Shown here piece after piece: positions 28,065-37,306 of a stretch of DNA of 64,000 nucleotides. The stretch is from PWQG01 sp040882255 (GTDB lineage Bacteria > Pseudomonadota > Gammaproteobacteria > Pseudomonadales > Pseudohongiellaceae): NCBI GenBank assembly GCA_040882255.1, contig JBBEBP010000003.1, forward strand, positions 62,001 through 126,000, read 5' to 3'. The translations under genes were made by a program, and so were the position numbers. A model generated the notes under the pieces. It was not told where the DNA came from. It saw nothing but the letters and a program-made list of their open reading frames with translations, and searched no databases. Each line of letters starts with the position of its first letter. Within the stretch, counting starts at the first letter, position 1.

Positions 28065-28127
28065 CCCGTGCCTTTTTCAGGGGCATACGGGATTACCTAC
28101 TGAAGTTCACGTCAAGAGAGTGGAACA

Positions 28128-28424
28128 ATGCCCATCTATGAATATGAGTGCAGGGATTGTGGTCATCGTTTCGAGGCCCTCCAGAAAATCAGCGATGCGC
28201 CGCGAACGGATTGTCCGGCCTGCGGCAAGGCGTCGGTCAGCAAACTGGTGTCGGCATCGGCTTTCAGGCTTAAAGGCGGCGGCTGGTACGAGACCGATTT
28301 CAAGACCGGTAATCGGCGGCACGGTACCCAGGAGTCCGGTTCCGGTGGCGCTGACAAGGGAAGCGACACTTCCAGCAAGGCTGACAAGGCCGGCAAGACG
28401 GGCGACAACAAACCGGCGGCCTGA
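28128..28424 (+). CDS. FmdB family zinc-ribbon protein
   Basis: 98 residues. N-terminal zinc ribbon MPIYEYECRDCG...CPACG with two CxxC knuckles, then GGGWYETDFK typical of the family, and a low-complexity Ser/Gly/Lys tail. Called regulatory by family, but no target is known. It precedes aspS by 51 bases, the usual position in Pseudomonas-like genomes. Confidence 0.92.
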   Translation: MPIYEYECRDCGHRFEALQKISDAPRTDCPACGKASVSKLVSASAFRLKGGGWYETDFKTGNRRHGTQESGSGGADKGSDTSSKADKAGKTGDNKPAA

Positions 28425-28475
28425 GCGTCGCAAGCAACACGTTTCAACGAATCACAACATCAACGGGAAGCCAGT

Positions 28476-30254
28476 ATGCGCAGCCAGTATTGCGGAGCAT
28501 TGAACGAAACTCTTGTCGATCAGCAGGTCACCCTGTGCGGGTGGGTCCACCGCCGCCGCGATCACGGCGGCGTGATTTTCCTGGACGTGCGTGATCGCGA
28601 CGGAATCGCCCAGGTGGTCTTTGATCCGGACGCGGCCGACAGTTTTGCCACCGCCGAGCAGGTGCGCAGCGAGTACGTGGTGCGCATCGTCGGCCGTGTG
28701 CGTGGCCGCCCGGCGGGGACCGAGAATCCCGACATGTCCACCGGCGCCGTCGAGGTGCTGGGCAAGGAGCTGGAGATTCTCAGCGCCGCGAAAACCCCTC
28801 CGTTCATGCTGGACGAGCATTCGGAAGTGGGCGAGGACGTACGCCTGCGCTTCCGCTATATCGATCTGCGGCGTCCGGAGATGGCCGAACGCCTTCGTTT
28901 CCGCTCCAAGGTCACCAACAGCATTCGCAACTTCCTGGACCGCGAAGGCTTCCTGGACATCGAGACGCCGATTCTGACCCGCGCCACGCCGGAGGGGGCT
29001 CGCGACTACCTGGTGCCCAGCCGCACGCATCCGGGCGAGTTTTTCGCCCTGCCGCAGTCGCCGCAGCTGTTCAAGCAGATCCTGATGATCTCCGGCATGG
29101 ACCGCTACTACCAGATTGCCAAATGCTTCCGGGATGAGGACCTGCGCGCCGATCGCCAGCCTGAATTCACCCAGGTGGACATCGAGACCTCGTTCATGGA
29201 CGAGGAGCAGATCATGGCGATCAACGAACAGATGATCCGCGAGGTGTTCGCGGTACACCTGCAGGTGGAGCTGCCCGAGTTCCCCCGCATGACCTGGCAC
29301 GAGGCCATGCGCCGTTACGGGTCGGACAAGCCGGACCTGCGCATCGACCTGGAGCTGACCGATATCGCCGACCTGATGAAGGAGGTCGAGTTCAAGGTGT
29401 TCCGGGGCCCGGCCAATGATGAAGGCAGCCGAGTGGCGGCCCTGCACGTGCCCGGTGGGGCCAGCCTGAGCCGCAAGGTTATCGATGACTACACGAAATT
29501 CGTGGGCATTTATGGTGCGAAAGGACTGGCCTGGATCAAGGTCAATGACATTGCCGCCGGCATGGAAGGCCTTCAGTCGCCGATCATCAAGTTCCTGCCG
29601 GAAGAGGTGGTCCGCAACGTGCTGGAGCGCGTTGGTGCAAAGGACGGCGACATCATTTTCTTCGGCGCCGACAAGACAAATATCGTCAACGAGGCTTTGG
29701 GCGCGCTGCGCATCAAGGTCGGCCAGGATATCGGCCGGGTGAAGGAAGGCTGGGCACCGCTGTGGGTGGTCGACTTCCCGATGTTCGAGGAAGACAGCGC
29801 CGGTTCCCTGACGCCGCTGCACCATCCGTTCACCGCGCCGGCCTGTTCGGCGGAAGAGCTGAAGGCTGACCCGGCCGGCGCACTGTCGCGTGCCTATGAC
29901 ATGGTGCTGAATGGTACCGAGCTGGGGGGTGGCTCCATCCGTATCAGTGATCCGGTCCTGCAGCAGGGCGTGTTCGACGTACTGGGCATCAGTCAGGAAG
30001 AGGCGGACGAGAAGTTCGGCTTCCTGCTCCAGGCGCTGGCGCATGGCTGCCCCCCGCACGGCGGCCTGGCTTTCGGTCTGGACCGGCTGATCATGCTGAT
30101 GACCGGAGCGGCCTCCATCCGGGAAGTGATCGCTTTCCCGAAGACACAGTCAGCGGCCTGCCTGCTGACCGATGCGCCGGGCGAGGTCAGTGCCCGGCAG
30201 TTGAAGGAACTGAATATCCGATTGCGCGAGAAGCCCGTAGCGGAACAACAGTAA
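28476..30254 (+). CDS. aspS: Aspartyl-tRNA synthetase, bacterial type
   Basis: 592 residues, the full bacterial length. N-terminal OB fold (VTLCGWVHRRRDHGGVIFLDVRDRDG) binds the anticodon. Class II motif 2 is KCFRDEDLRADRQPEFTQVDIE and motif 3 is GGLAFGLDRLIMLMTG. The large insertion domain (about residues 290-420) is present. Whether it is discriminating or also makes Asp-tRNA-Asn cannot be told without checking for gatCAB/asnS elsewhere. Operon with yebC 14 bases downstream. Confidence 0.97.
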   Translation: MRSQYCGALNETLVDQQVTLCGWVHRRRDHGGVIFLDVRDRDGIAQVVFDPDAADSFATAEQVRSEYVVRIVGRVRGRPAGTENPDMSTGAVEVLGKELEILSAAKTPPFMLDEHSEVGEDVRLRFRYIDLRRPEMAERLRFRSKVTNSIRNFLDREGFLDIETPILTRATPEGARDYLVPSRTHPGEFFALPQSPQLFKQILMISGMDRYYQIAKCFRDEDLRADRQPEFTQVDIETSFMDEEQIMAINEQMIREVFAVHLQVELPEFPRMTWHEAMRRYGSDKPDLRIDLELTDIADLMKEVEFKVFRGPANDEGSRVAALHVPGGASLSRKVIDDYTKFVGIYGAKGLAWIKVNDIAAGMEGLQSPIIKFLPEEVVRNVLERVGAKDGDIIFFGADKTNIVNEALGALRIKVGQDIGRVKEGWAPLWVVDFPMFEEDSAGSLTPLHHPFTAPACSAEELKADPAGALSRAYDMVLNGTELGGGSIRISDPVLQQGVFDVLGISQEEADEKFGFLLQALAHGCPPHGGLAFGLDRLIMLMTGAASIREVIAFPKTQSAACLLTDAPGEVSARQLKELNIRLREKPVAEQQ

Positions 30255-30268
30255 AGAGGTGTTTTTCC

Positions 30269-31015
30269 ATGGCCGGACACAGTAAATGGGCCAACATCAA
30301 ACATCGCAAGGCCGGACAGGACGCCAAGCGTGGCAAGATTTTCACCAAGCTGATCCGTGAGATCACCGTGGCCGCCCGGCTGGGCGGTGACAGCGTGGCA
30401 GACAACCCGCGCTTGCGTGCGGCGGTCGACAAGGCCCTGGGTAATAACATGACCAGGGATACCATTGACCGGGCCATCGCCCGGGGTGCTGGAAATGCTG
30501 ACACTGACTCCCTGGAGGAGCTCACGTACGAGGGCTATGCGCCGGGCGGTGTCGCCATCCTGGTCGAGACCATGACCGACAACAAGAACCGCACCGTGGC
30601 CGAGGTGCGCCATGCATTCAGCAAGCACGGCGGCAACCTCGGTACTGACGGTTCGGTGGCCTGGTTGTTCGAGAAGAAGGGGTATGTCGTGCTGCCGCAA
30701 GGCACGGACGAGGAGACCGTCATGGAGGCCACGCTGGAGGCCGGCGCCGAGGACATTGCCACCCTGAGTGACGGCAGCGTGGAGGTCACCACGTCGGTGG
30801 AGAGCCTGGGGCCGGTAAAGGACGCGCTGGCGGAGACCGGTCTGGAAGCCGACAACTCGGAAGTGACGATGGTGGCCTCCACCGAAGTCGAGCTGGACCT
30901 GGAAGGGGCGGAAAAACTGCTGAAGCTCACCGAACGTCTGGAAGACCTGGATGATGTACAGAACGTCTACCATAATGCCAGTATCCCCGATGAGGTCATG
31001 GAGCAACTGTGCTGA
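30269..31015 (+). CDS. yebC: YebC/PmpR family transcriptional or translational regulator
   Basis: 248 residues, usual length. MAGHSKWANIKHRKAGQDAKRG at the N-terminus is the family signature; three-domain acidic protein of the cytosol. Members have been linked to transcription control and to relief of ribosome stalling at proline stretches. Overlaps ruvC by 7 bases, an arrangement shared with many gammaproteobacteria. Confidence 0.95.
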   Translation: MAGHSKWANIKHRKAGQDAKRGKIFTKLIREITVAARLGGDSVADNPRLRAAVDKALGNNMTRDTIDRAIARGAGNADTDSLEELTYEGYAPGGVAILVETMTDNKNRTVAEVRHAFSKHGGNLGTDGSVAWLFEKKGYVVLPQGTDEETVMEATLEAGAEDIATLSDGSVEVTTSVESLGPVKDALAETGLEADNSEVTMVASTEVELDLEGAEKLLKLTERLEDLDDVQNVYHNASIPDEVMEQLC

Positions 31016-31524
31016 TCCTTGGCGTGGATCCCGGCTCTCGTTTGACCGGCTACGGCCTCGTCAACGCGGTCGGGAACCGGCTGATCTACGTCGACTGCGG
31101 TTGCATCCGTCTGGGTAACGGTTCCCACCCGGAGCGGCTGCGGGCGCTGTTTCGCGAGCTCGGCGATGTGATCGACCGGCACTGCCCGCAGGAATGTGCG
31201 GTGGAGGATGTGTTTGTCGGCAAGAGTGCCTCGTCCGCACTGAAGCTGGGACAGGCCCGGGGCTGTGCCATGGTGGCCTGCCTGGATCGTGATCTGCCGT
31301 TGTCCGAATATCCGGCACGCAAGGTCAAGCAGGCGGTCACCGGTAACGGCAATGCCAGCAAGGAGCAGGTGCAACACATGGTCCGCGTTCTGTTGGGCCT
31401 GCAGGGCGAGTTACAGGAGGATGCCGGTGACGCACTGGCGGTGGCCATCTGCCACGCCAATACCCGCGAGAGTCTGAGCCGGGTGACCAGCGCGCGCAGC
31501 TTCCGTCGCGGGCGTTTCACTTGA
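31009..31524 (+). CDS. ruvC: Holliday-junction endonuclease RuvC
   Basis: 171 residues from GTG at 31009. RNase-H-fold nuclease with the four acidic residues in place: LGVDPGSRLTGYG, CAVEDVFVG, and GDALAVAICHAN with two Asp positions. It cleaves Holliday junctions as a dimer after RuvAB migration. GTG start overlaps the yebC end by 7 bases. Confidence 0.96.
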   Translation: MLILGVDPGSRLTGYGLVNAVGNRLIYVDCGCIRLGNGSHPERLRALFRELGDVIDRHCPQECAVEDVFVGKSASSALKLGQARGCAMVACLDRDLPLSEYPARKVKQAVTGNGNASKEQVQHMVRVLLGLQGELQEDAGDALAVAICHANTRESLSRVTSARSFRRGRFT

Positions 31525-31546
31525 AGAAACCCCTGGAGGGCGAATC

Positions 31547-32161
31547 ATGATCGGACGCATACGCGGCATACTGCTGGAGAAGCAGCCTCCGGAACTGCTG
31601 GTGGACGTGCAGGGTGTCGGCTACGAAATACAGGCGCCTATGAGCACTTTTTATCAGTTGCCGGCCACCGGCAGCGAGGTGCTGCTGCATACCCACTTCG
31701 TGGTCCGCGAGGACGCCCAGTTGCTGTTCGGCTTCCACGATCCGCAGGAGCGCCGTCTGTTCCGTTCGCTGATCCGGGTCAGCGGTGTCGGGCCCAAGGT
31801 GGCTCTGGCCGTGCTTTCCGGCATGGCGGTGGATGAGTTCGTGCGCACCGTGCGCAACAATGACATTACTGCTATCGTCCGGATACCGGGTATTGGCAAG
31901 AAGACCGCCGAACGCCTCACCGTGGAAATGCGCGATAACCTCAAGGAGTGGGGCGAGGCGGCCGCGCTGCCCGGCAGCACCGACACCGGCACGGTCAGCC
32001 CGCGTCCGGCTGATACCAGCGAGGAAGCCGAAACCGCGCTGGTCGCCCTGGGGTATCGCCCGCAGGATGCGGCGCGTATGATCAGCCGGGTGTTAAAGGA
32101 CAACGACGGCTCGCTGGCCCGGGAAGAGCTGATCCGGCTGGCCCTGCGCAACGCGCTGTGA
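31547..32161 (+). CDS. ruvA: Holliday-junction DNA helicase subunit RuvA
   Basis: 204 residues. N-terminal OB fold MIGRIRGILLEKQPPELLVDVQGVGYEI, two helix-hairpin-helix motifs (VSGVGPKVALAVLSG and IPGIGKKTAERLTVEM), and the C-terminal RuvB-binding helix bundle (AETALVALGYRPQDAARMISRV). Binds the four-way junction and loads RuvB. GGAGG precedes the start at 31531-31535. Confidence 0.97.
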   Translation: MIGRIRGILLEKQPPELLVDVQGVGYEIQAPMSTFYQLPATGSEVLLHTHFVVREDAQLLFGFHDPQERRLFRSLIRVSGVGPKVALAVLSGMAVDEFVRTVRNNDITAIVRIPGIGKKTAERLTVEMRDNLKEWGEAAALPGSTDTGTVSPRPADTSEEAETALVALGYRPQDAARMISRVLKDNDGSLAREELIRLALRNAL

Positions 32162-32174
32162 TGGAGAACGACCA

Positions 32175-33218
32175 TTGGAAGACGATCGCCTGATCACTCC
32201 GCAGCTCACCAGTAACGAGCAGTCGCTGGACCGCGCTGTACGCCCCACCTACCTGAAGGACTATGTGGGACAATCGGCGGTGCGTGAGCAGATGGACATC
32301 TTCATCAATGCCACGCGCAACCGCGACGAGGCCCTGGATCATACCCTGATCTTCGGCCCGCCCGGACTGGGCAAGACCACCCTCGCCAACATCATCGCCA
32401 ACGAGCTGGGCGTGGCCATCAAGACCACCTCCGGTCCGGTGCTGGAGAAAGCCGGCGATCTGGCCGCGCTGCTCACCAATCTGGAAGCCCGCGATGTGCT
32501 GTTCATCGACGAGATCCACCGGCTCAGTCCGGCCATCGAGGAGATCCTCTATCCGGCCATGGAGGACTACCAGCTCGACATCATGATCGGCGAGGGGCCG
32601 GCGGCGCGCTCCATCAAGCTCGATCTACCGCCGTTCACCCTGGTCGGTGCCACGACCCGCGCCGGTTTGCTGACCTCGCCACTGCGGGATCGTTTCGGCA
32701 TCATCCAGCGCCTGGAGTTCTATACGGTCGAGGAGTTGAGCCGTATCGTGACTCGTTCGGCCGGCATCCTGGGCTGTCAGATCGACGCTCCCGGCGCCGC
32801 CGAGATTGCCCGGCGCTCTCGGGGTACGCCACGGATCGCCAACCGGCTGCTGCGCCGCGTACGGGACTTCTCCGAGGTGCGCTGCGACGGTGCCATCAAT
32901 GCCGACTCCGCTGGTCAGGCCCTGGACATGCTGGCCGTCGACAGCCACGGTTTCGATCATATGGACCGGCGTCTGCTGCTGGCCATGATCGAGAAGTTCG
33001 GCGGTGGCCCGGTCGGGGTGGACAGTCTGGCTGCGGCCATCAGTGAAGAGCGCGACACCATCGAGGATGTGCTTGAGCCGTTTCTGATCCAGCAGGGCTT
33101 CATGATGCGCACGCCCCGGGGCCGGATGGCCACACCGCACGCCTACGTGCATTTCGGTCTGCCGGCGCCGTCCGAGCGTGCCAGCAGTGATCTGTTCGAT
33201 GAGCCGGCGGGTGACTGA
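32175..33218 (+). CDS. ruvB: Holliday-junction DNA helicase motor RuvB
   Basis: 347 residues from TTG at 32175. GGAG (32163-32166) sits eight bases before it, and the nearby ATG at 32161 is out of frame, so the TTG start is well supported. AAA+ motor: Walker A FGPPGLGKTTLA, Walker B VLFIDEIHRL, sensor 1 LVGATTRAGLLTSPLRDRFG, arginine finger in that loop, and winged-helix C-terminal domain. Drives branch migration with RuvA. Confidence 0.97.
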   Translation: MEDDRLITPQLTSNEQSLDRAVRPTYLKDYVGQSAVREQMDIFINATRNRDEALDHTLIFGPPGLGKTTLANIIANELGVAIKTTSGPVLEKAGDLAALLTNLEARDVLFIDEIHRLSPAIEEILYPAMEDYQLDIMIGEGPAARSIKLDLPPFTLVGATTRAGLLTSPLRDRFGIIQRLEFYTVEELSRIVTRSAGILGCQIDAPGAAEIARRSRGTPRIANRLLRRVRDFSEVRCDGAINADSAGQALDMLAVDSHGFDHMDRRLLLAMIEKFGGGPVGVDSLAAAISEERDTIEDVLEPFLIQQGFMMRTPRGRMATPHAYVHFGLPAPSERASSDLFDEPAGD

Positions 33219-33305
33219 GGCACATTGACAGCTTTCTGCCATTTTTTATCAGGTCTGTGTCACATTGCAGCGCCGGCAGCGGTATCAGTTGTCGCTTCCT
33301 TGACT

Positions 33306-33311
33306 TATAAT
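33306..33311 (+). promoter_or_regulatory. Probable -10 box of the tol-pal operon
   Basis: Perfect TATAAT 45 bases before the tolQ start, in the 137-base gap after ruvB. The -35 position 17 bases upstream is a poor match. The gap itself contains no gene; the acyl-CoA thioesterase ybgC often found here is absent. Confidence 0.4.
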
Positions 33312-33355
33312 GCCGATTGTTTTTGTGGCATGAAAGATGTAATGGAGGCCGCCTG

Positions 33356-34048
33356 GTGAATAATGAAATGAGCGTCTGGAGCCTGATCGCGGACGCCACG
33401 CTGCCTGTACAACTGGTCATGCTCACGCTGGTGATCGCTTCCATTGTGTCCTGGGTGATGATCATCCAGCGCTGGCTGGTGCTCCAGAGCGCCGAGCAGG
33501 GCATGCTGGGTTTCGAGAAGCGCTTCTGGTCCGGTATGGACCTGAGCCAGCTCTACCGCGACGGCAGCAACCGCCTGAAGGAAGGGCAACCGGTGCTGGG
33601 CATGGAGGCGATTTTCCGGGCCGGCTTCAAGGAATTCATGCGCCTGCGCCAGCAGGGCGGGGTCAACCCGGACAGCATGATGGCCAGCTCCCAGCGCGCC
33701 ATGCGTGTTGCCTACTCCCGTGAGGAAGAGAAACTGGAGAAGAACCTGCCGTTCCTGGCCACCGTCGGCTCGGTCTCGCCCTACGTCGGTCTGTTCGGTA
33801 CCGTCATCGGTATCATGAATTCCTTTATCGGGCTGGCGAATCAGAGCCAGGCGACGCTGCAGGTGGTTGCGCCCGGCATCGCCGAGGCATTGATCGCCAC
33901 CGCCATGGGCCTGTTTGCCGCCATTCCGGCCGTGATTGCCTACAACCGCTATTCCGCGCGGGTGGAGTCCATCGTCAACAATTACATCACGTTCACCGAG
34001 GAGTTCTCCAGTATCCTGCACCGGCAGGTAGTGAGCGCCAAGGGGTGA
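33356..34048 (+). CDS. tolQ: Tol-Pal system proton-channel subunit TolQ
   Basis: 230 residues from GTG at 33356, set by GGAGG at 33344-33348 and by the family length. Three membrane segments: about residues 14-36 (LVMLTLVIASIVSWVMIIQRW), 137-160 (ATVGSVSPYVGLFGTVIGIM) and 170-192. With TolR it forms the proton-driven stator that energises TolA during cell constriction. Confidence 0.96.
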   Translation: MNNEMSVWSLIADATLPVQLVMLTLVIASIVSWVMIIQRWLVLQSAEQGMLGFEKRFWSGMDLSQLYRDGSNRLKEGQPVLGMEAIFRAGFKEFMRLRQQGGVNPDSMMASSQRAMRVAYSREEEKLEKNLPFLATVGSVSPYVGLFGTVIGIMNSFIGLANQSQATLQVVAPGIAEALIATAMGLFAAIPAVIAYNRYSARVESIVNNYITFTEEFSSILHRQVVSAKG

Positions 34049-34099
34049 CAGTCGCCGGTTCCGGAATGCAATCGTTACGGAACGGGTCAGGGTAGCTGA

Positions 34100-34537
34100 A
34101 TGGATATTATCCGGAAAAAACGCCGCCAGATGTCAGAGATCAACGTCGTGCCCTATATCGACGTGATGCTGGTGCTGTTGATCGTGTTCATGGTTACCGC
34201 GCCGCTGCTGACCCAGGGACTGCGGGTGGACCTGCCCCAGGAATCCTCCGAGCCACTGGACGTGGATGAAAACACCGAGTCACTGGTCATCGAATTGACC
34301 GCCAATAACGACTACTATGTAAATCTGGGCGTGACCACGCCGGAAGAGCAGACGCCGGTGGCGCTCGGCCAGATCGGTGCGCAGGTGACGCAGATCGTCA
34401 GTGCCAACCCGGCCATACAGGTCTTTGTGGAGGGCGACGCCCGGGCCAGTTACGGGCCGTTCATCAGCCTGATGGAAGAGCTGCGGCGCGCCGGCGTGAC
34501 CAGTCCCAATCTGGTGACCAAGCCGGTCGAGGAATGA
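34100..34537 (+). CDS. tolR: Tol-Pal system subunit TolR
   Basis: 145 residues. ExbD/TolR family: a single membrane helix near the N-terminus (INVVPYIDVMLVLLIVFMVTAPLL) containing the proton-path Asp in PYIDVMLV, then a periplasmic domain. Partner of TolQ, 51 bases downstream of it. Confidence 0.96.
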   Translation: MDIIRKKRRQMSEINVVPYIDVMLVLLIVFMVTAPLLTQGLRVDLPQESSEPLDVDENTESLVIELTANNDYYVNLGVTTPEEQTPVALGQIGAQVTQIVSANPAIQVFVEGDARASYGPFISLMEELRRAGVTSPNLVTKPVEE

Positions 34538-34574
34538 AGTGGTATGGCACGGCGGATCGCGACAGGATGGTGGG

Positions 34575-35381
34575 ATGACTGCCTTTAACGGATATCCGTT
34601 ATCGATCGCACTGGCCCTGATCCTGCACGGATTGATCATTGGCGCGTTGCTGTGGATGCAGCAGGCCAGCACCGAGGTCAGCGACGTGGTGCGTCCACCT
34701 TCGGTCAAGGCGCTGCTGGTGGAAGAGAATCCACAGCAGCGTAACGAACAACGCCAGCAGCAACAGGATCTGGAGCGGCAGCGGCGCGAAGAACAGCAGC
34801 GGCGCGAGGCAGAGCAGGCCGAGGCCGAGGCGCAAGCCCGGCGCGAACGCGAGGAGCAGCAGCGCCGCGAGCAGGAACAGCAACAACGGCAACAAGAGGA
34901 GCAGCGCAGGGAGCAGGAGCTGGCCGAGCAGCGCGAGCGGGAACGCCAGCAGGAAGCAGAACGCCAGCGGCAGGAAGAGCAGCGCCGCCAGGAGCAAGCC
35001 CGACAGGAGGAGCTGGCGCGCCAGCGGCAGGCCGAGGCAGCGGCCGAGGCGGCCGCCGCAGAGCAGGCCGAAACGGATGCGGAGATGGTGGGCGCCTACA
35101 CGGCGATCATTCATGATCTGGTTCAACAGAACTGGTCACGGCCGCCGAGTGCGCGCAATGACATGACGGCGGTGCTGAGAATTCAGCTGGTGCCGACCGG
35201 TGAAGTGGTGGATGTGCAGGTGGTGCAGTCCAGTGGAGATGCGGCTTTTGACCGGGCCGCCGAGAACGCGGTGTATGCCGTCGGGCGGTTCTCCGAGTTG
35301 CAGGGTATGCCACCAAGATTGTTCGAGCGCAATTTCCGCTCGCTGTTATTGACATTCCGACCGGAGGATCTGAGAAATTGA
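34575..35381 (+). CDS. tolA: Tol-Pal system protein TolA
   Basis: 268 residues from ATG at 34575 with a GGATGGTGGG-type site before it. One N-terminal membrane helix (about residues 9-29, IALALILHGLIIGALLWM), a long Gln/Arg/Glu coiled coil (about residues 55-175) that crosses the periplasm, and a C-terminal TonB-like globular domain (MTAVLRIQLVPTGEVVDVQVVQSSGD). Connects TolQR to TolB/Pal. The highly repetitive middle makes alignments with other Gln-rich proteins misleading. Confidence 0.93.
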   Translation: MTAFNGYPLSIALALILHGLIIGALLWMQQASTEVSDVVRPPSVKALLVEENPQQRNEQRQQQQDLERQRREEQQRREAEQAEAEAQARREREEQQRREQEQQQRQQEEQRREQELAEQRERERQQEAERQRQEEQRRQEQARQEELARQRQAEAAAEAAAAEQAETDAEMVGAYTAIIHDLVQQNWSRPPSARNDMTAVLRIQLVPTGEVVDVQVVQSSGDAAFDRAAENAVYAVGRFSELQGMPPRLFERNFRSLLLTFRPEDLRN

Positions 35382-36685
35382 CTATACACAGATTGCAGAT
35401 CTGGCTGTTTCTGATGCTGTGCAGCGGCATGGCATCCGCCGCCGAGCTGAATATCGAGATCACCCGCGGCGTGGACAATCCCATACCGGTCGCCGTTGTC
35501 CCGTTCGAGTGGGATGGCGAGGGCAATCCCGACGAGGATGTGGCGGATGTCATCGGCCGCAACCTGGAGCAGGTCGGTGAATTCCAGGCCCTGTCCCGGG
35601 CCAACATGCTGAGTATGCCCAACGAGGAAAACGAGGTCTATTTTCGCGATTGGCGGATACTGGCGCAGCAGTACCTGGTGGTGGGCCGCATCGAGCAGGC
35701 GGCCGGCAGCAACATGGTGCAGGTGCAGTGGGAGTTTTTCGACGTAGTGCGCGAGGAAAAGCTGGTGGGCGAAGTGCTGACCGGCAGCGAGGGTCAGTTG
35801 CGCGATATTGCTCACGAGATCAGCAATGTCGTGTACGAGGAAATCACCGGACGGCGTGGAGCGTTCAATACACGCATCCTTTATGTGTCTTCCGAAGGAA
35901 GCACTCAGCAGGAACAGTACCGGCTACACGTGGCCGACTACGACGGGCGCCGTTCGCAGGTGCTGCTGGAGTCATCCGATCCCATCATGTCGCCGACCTG
36001 GTCGCCGGACGGCAGCCAGATTGCCTATGTCTCTTTCGAGTCCGACTACCCGCGCATCTACATCCAGGATCTGTCCACCGGCGAGCGCCGCCAACTGCCC
36101 GGCTACAGCGGCATCAACAGTTCACCGGTCTGGTCCCCCGACGGCCAGCGTATGGCGGTGGTGTTGTCCAGGGATGGTAGTCCTGATGTCTATGTCCTGG
36201 ACCTGCAGACCGATGAGCTGACGCAACTGACCGATCATCCCAGAGCGGAGACTGAACCGAGCTGGACGCGGGACGGAGAGCGTGTACTATTCACCTCCGA
36301 CCGCACCGGCCAGCCTCAGATCTACAGCGTGGGCATGGACGGCGGCTTCCCGGAACGGCTCACCTTCGACTGTTTCTATTGCGCCAAGGGCAAGATCCTG
36401 GACGACGGGGTCAACATGGTGCATGTGCGCCGCGATACCCGGCAGGACAGCAGTTACAGTATCGCGGTATTGAACATGGACACGCTGCGTGTGACGACAT
36501 TGACGGACACCTCGCTGGACGAGTCTCCGACGGTGGCGCCCAATGGCAGCATGGTCATGTACGGAACGACCTACAACGGGCGCGGCGTACTGGACGCGGT
36601 TTCCATTGACGGTCGTATACGCTTCCGTTTACCATCGCCGCAGGGCGATGTACGGGAGCCGGCCTGGTCACCGTATCTGAACTGA
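35378..36685 (+). CDS. tolB: Tol-Pal system periplasmic protein TolB
   Basis: 435 residues from TTG at 35378, overlapping the tolA stop by 4 bases, with GGAGG at 35363-35367. Signal peptide ends MASAAEL. N-terminal domain to about residue 170, then the six-bladed propeller with WSPDG repeats (MSPTWSPDGSQIAYVSFES, SSPVWSPDGQRMAV). Binds Pal and TolA. Confidence 0.96.
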   Translation: MTIHRLQIWLFLMLCSGMASAAELNIEITRGVDNPIPVAVVPFEWDGEGNPDEDVADVIGRNLEQVGEFQALSRANMLSMPNEENEVYFRDWRILAQQYLVVGRIEQAAGSNMVQVQWEFFDVVREEKLVGEVLTGSEGQLRDIAHEISNVVYEEITGRRGAFNTRILYVSSEGSTQQEQYRLHVADYDGRRSQVLLESSDPIMSPTWSPDGSQIAYVSFESDYPRIYIQDLSTGERRQLPGYSGINSSPVWSPDGQRMAVVLSRDGSPDVYVLDLQTDELTQLTDHPRAETEPSWTRDGERVLFTSDRTGQPQIYSVGMDGGFPERLTFDCFYCAKGKILDDGVNMVHVRRDTRQDSSYSIAVLNMDTLRVTTLTDTSLDESPTVAPNGSMVMYGTTYNGRGVLDAVSIDGRIRFRLPSPQGDVREPAWSPYLN

Positions 36686-36736
36686 TCTGACAAGCATTAT
36701 CTGGATACATCTACTGTTCATTGGAGGACACGCAGA

Positions 36737-37291
36737 GTGGTTACAAAACAAGAACTGATAAAAGCGGCTTTTCTGGCATTAGTGGTACTGGGTCTGGCAG
36801 CCTGTAGCTCTACCAGTGAGACAGAGAGTGAGCCGGATACCTCGGCGGAAGATGCCGCAGCAGCCGAAGAGGCGGCCCGTGCCGAACGCATGGCCGAGCA
36901 GCAGCGTCTGGAACGTCAGCGCGAGCAGCAACGCCAGGAGCGCATCGAGCAGGCGGCCCTGGACACCACGGTGTTCTACTTTGATTTCGATGTAGCCGAG
37001 TTCCAGCCCTCCGATCGCGAGACGCTGGTTTTCCATGCACGGGATCTGGCCGAGAATTCCGGCAAGCGTATTCGTCTGGAAGGCCATGCCGACGAACGCG
37101 GTACACGGGAATACAACCTGGCATTGGGTGAGCGCCGTGCCAACAGCATCCGTGATTTCCTGATCGTCAACGGGGCATCCCGTTCACAGATCGAGACGGT
37201 CAGCTATGGCGAAGAGCGTCCGGCTGAACGTGGGCAGACAGAAGAAGCCTACGCCCAGAACCGTCGTGTGGAAATTGTCGAGATCGATTGA
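36737..37291 (+). CDS. pal: Peptidoglycan-associated lipoprotein Pal
   Basis: 184 residues from GTG at 36737 with GGAGG at 36723-36727. Lipobox LAAC gives an outer-membrane lipoprotein. An acidic/Ala- then Gln/Arg-rich linker leads to the OmpA-like domain (TTVFYFDFDVAEFQPSDRE, then LEGHADERGTREYNLALGERRANSI), with the Asp and Arg that hold diaminopimelate. Ties the outer membrane to peptidoglycan in the Tol-Pal system. Confidence 0.96.
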   Translation: MVTKQELIKAAFLALVVLGLAACSSTSETESEPDTSAEDAAAAEEAARAERMAEQQRLERQREQQRQERIEQAALDTTVFYFDFDVAEFQPSDRETLVFHARDLAENSGKRIRLEGHADERGTREYNLALGERRANSIRDFLIVNGASRSQIETVSYGEERPAERGQTEEAYAQNRRVEIVEID

Positions 37292-37306
37292 AGACGGAAG
37301 TAGATC

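Noticed and set aside
28452..30059. A 535-codon open frame antisense to aspS
   Set aside because: Exact mirror of a well supported synthetase gene in GC-rich DNA; no ribosome site or family resemblance.
34700..35060. Tandem repeats in the Gln/Arg/Glu-coding stretch
   Set aside because: Explained by the coiled-coil domain of TolA.
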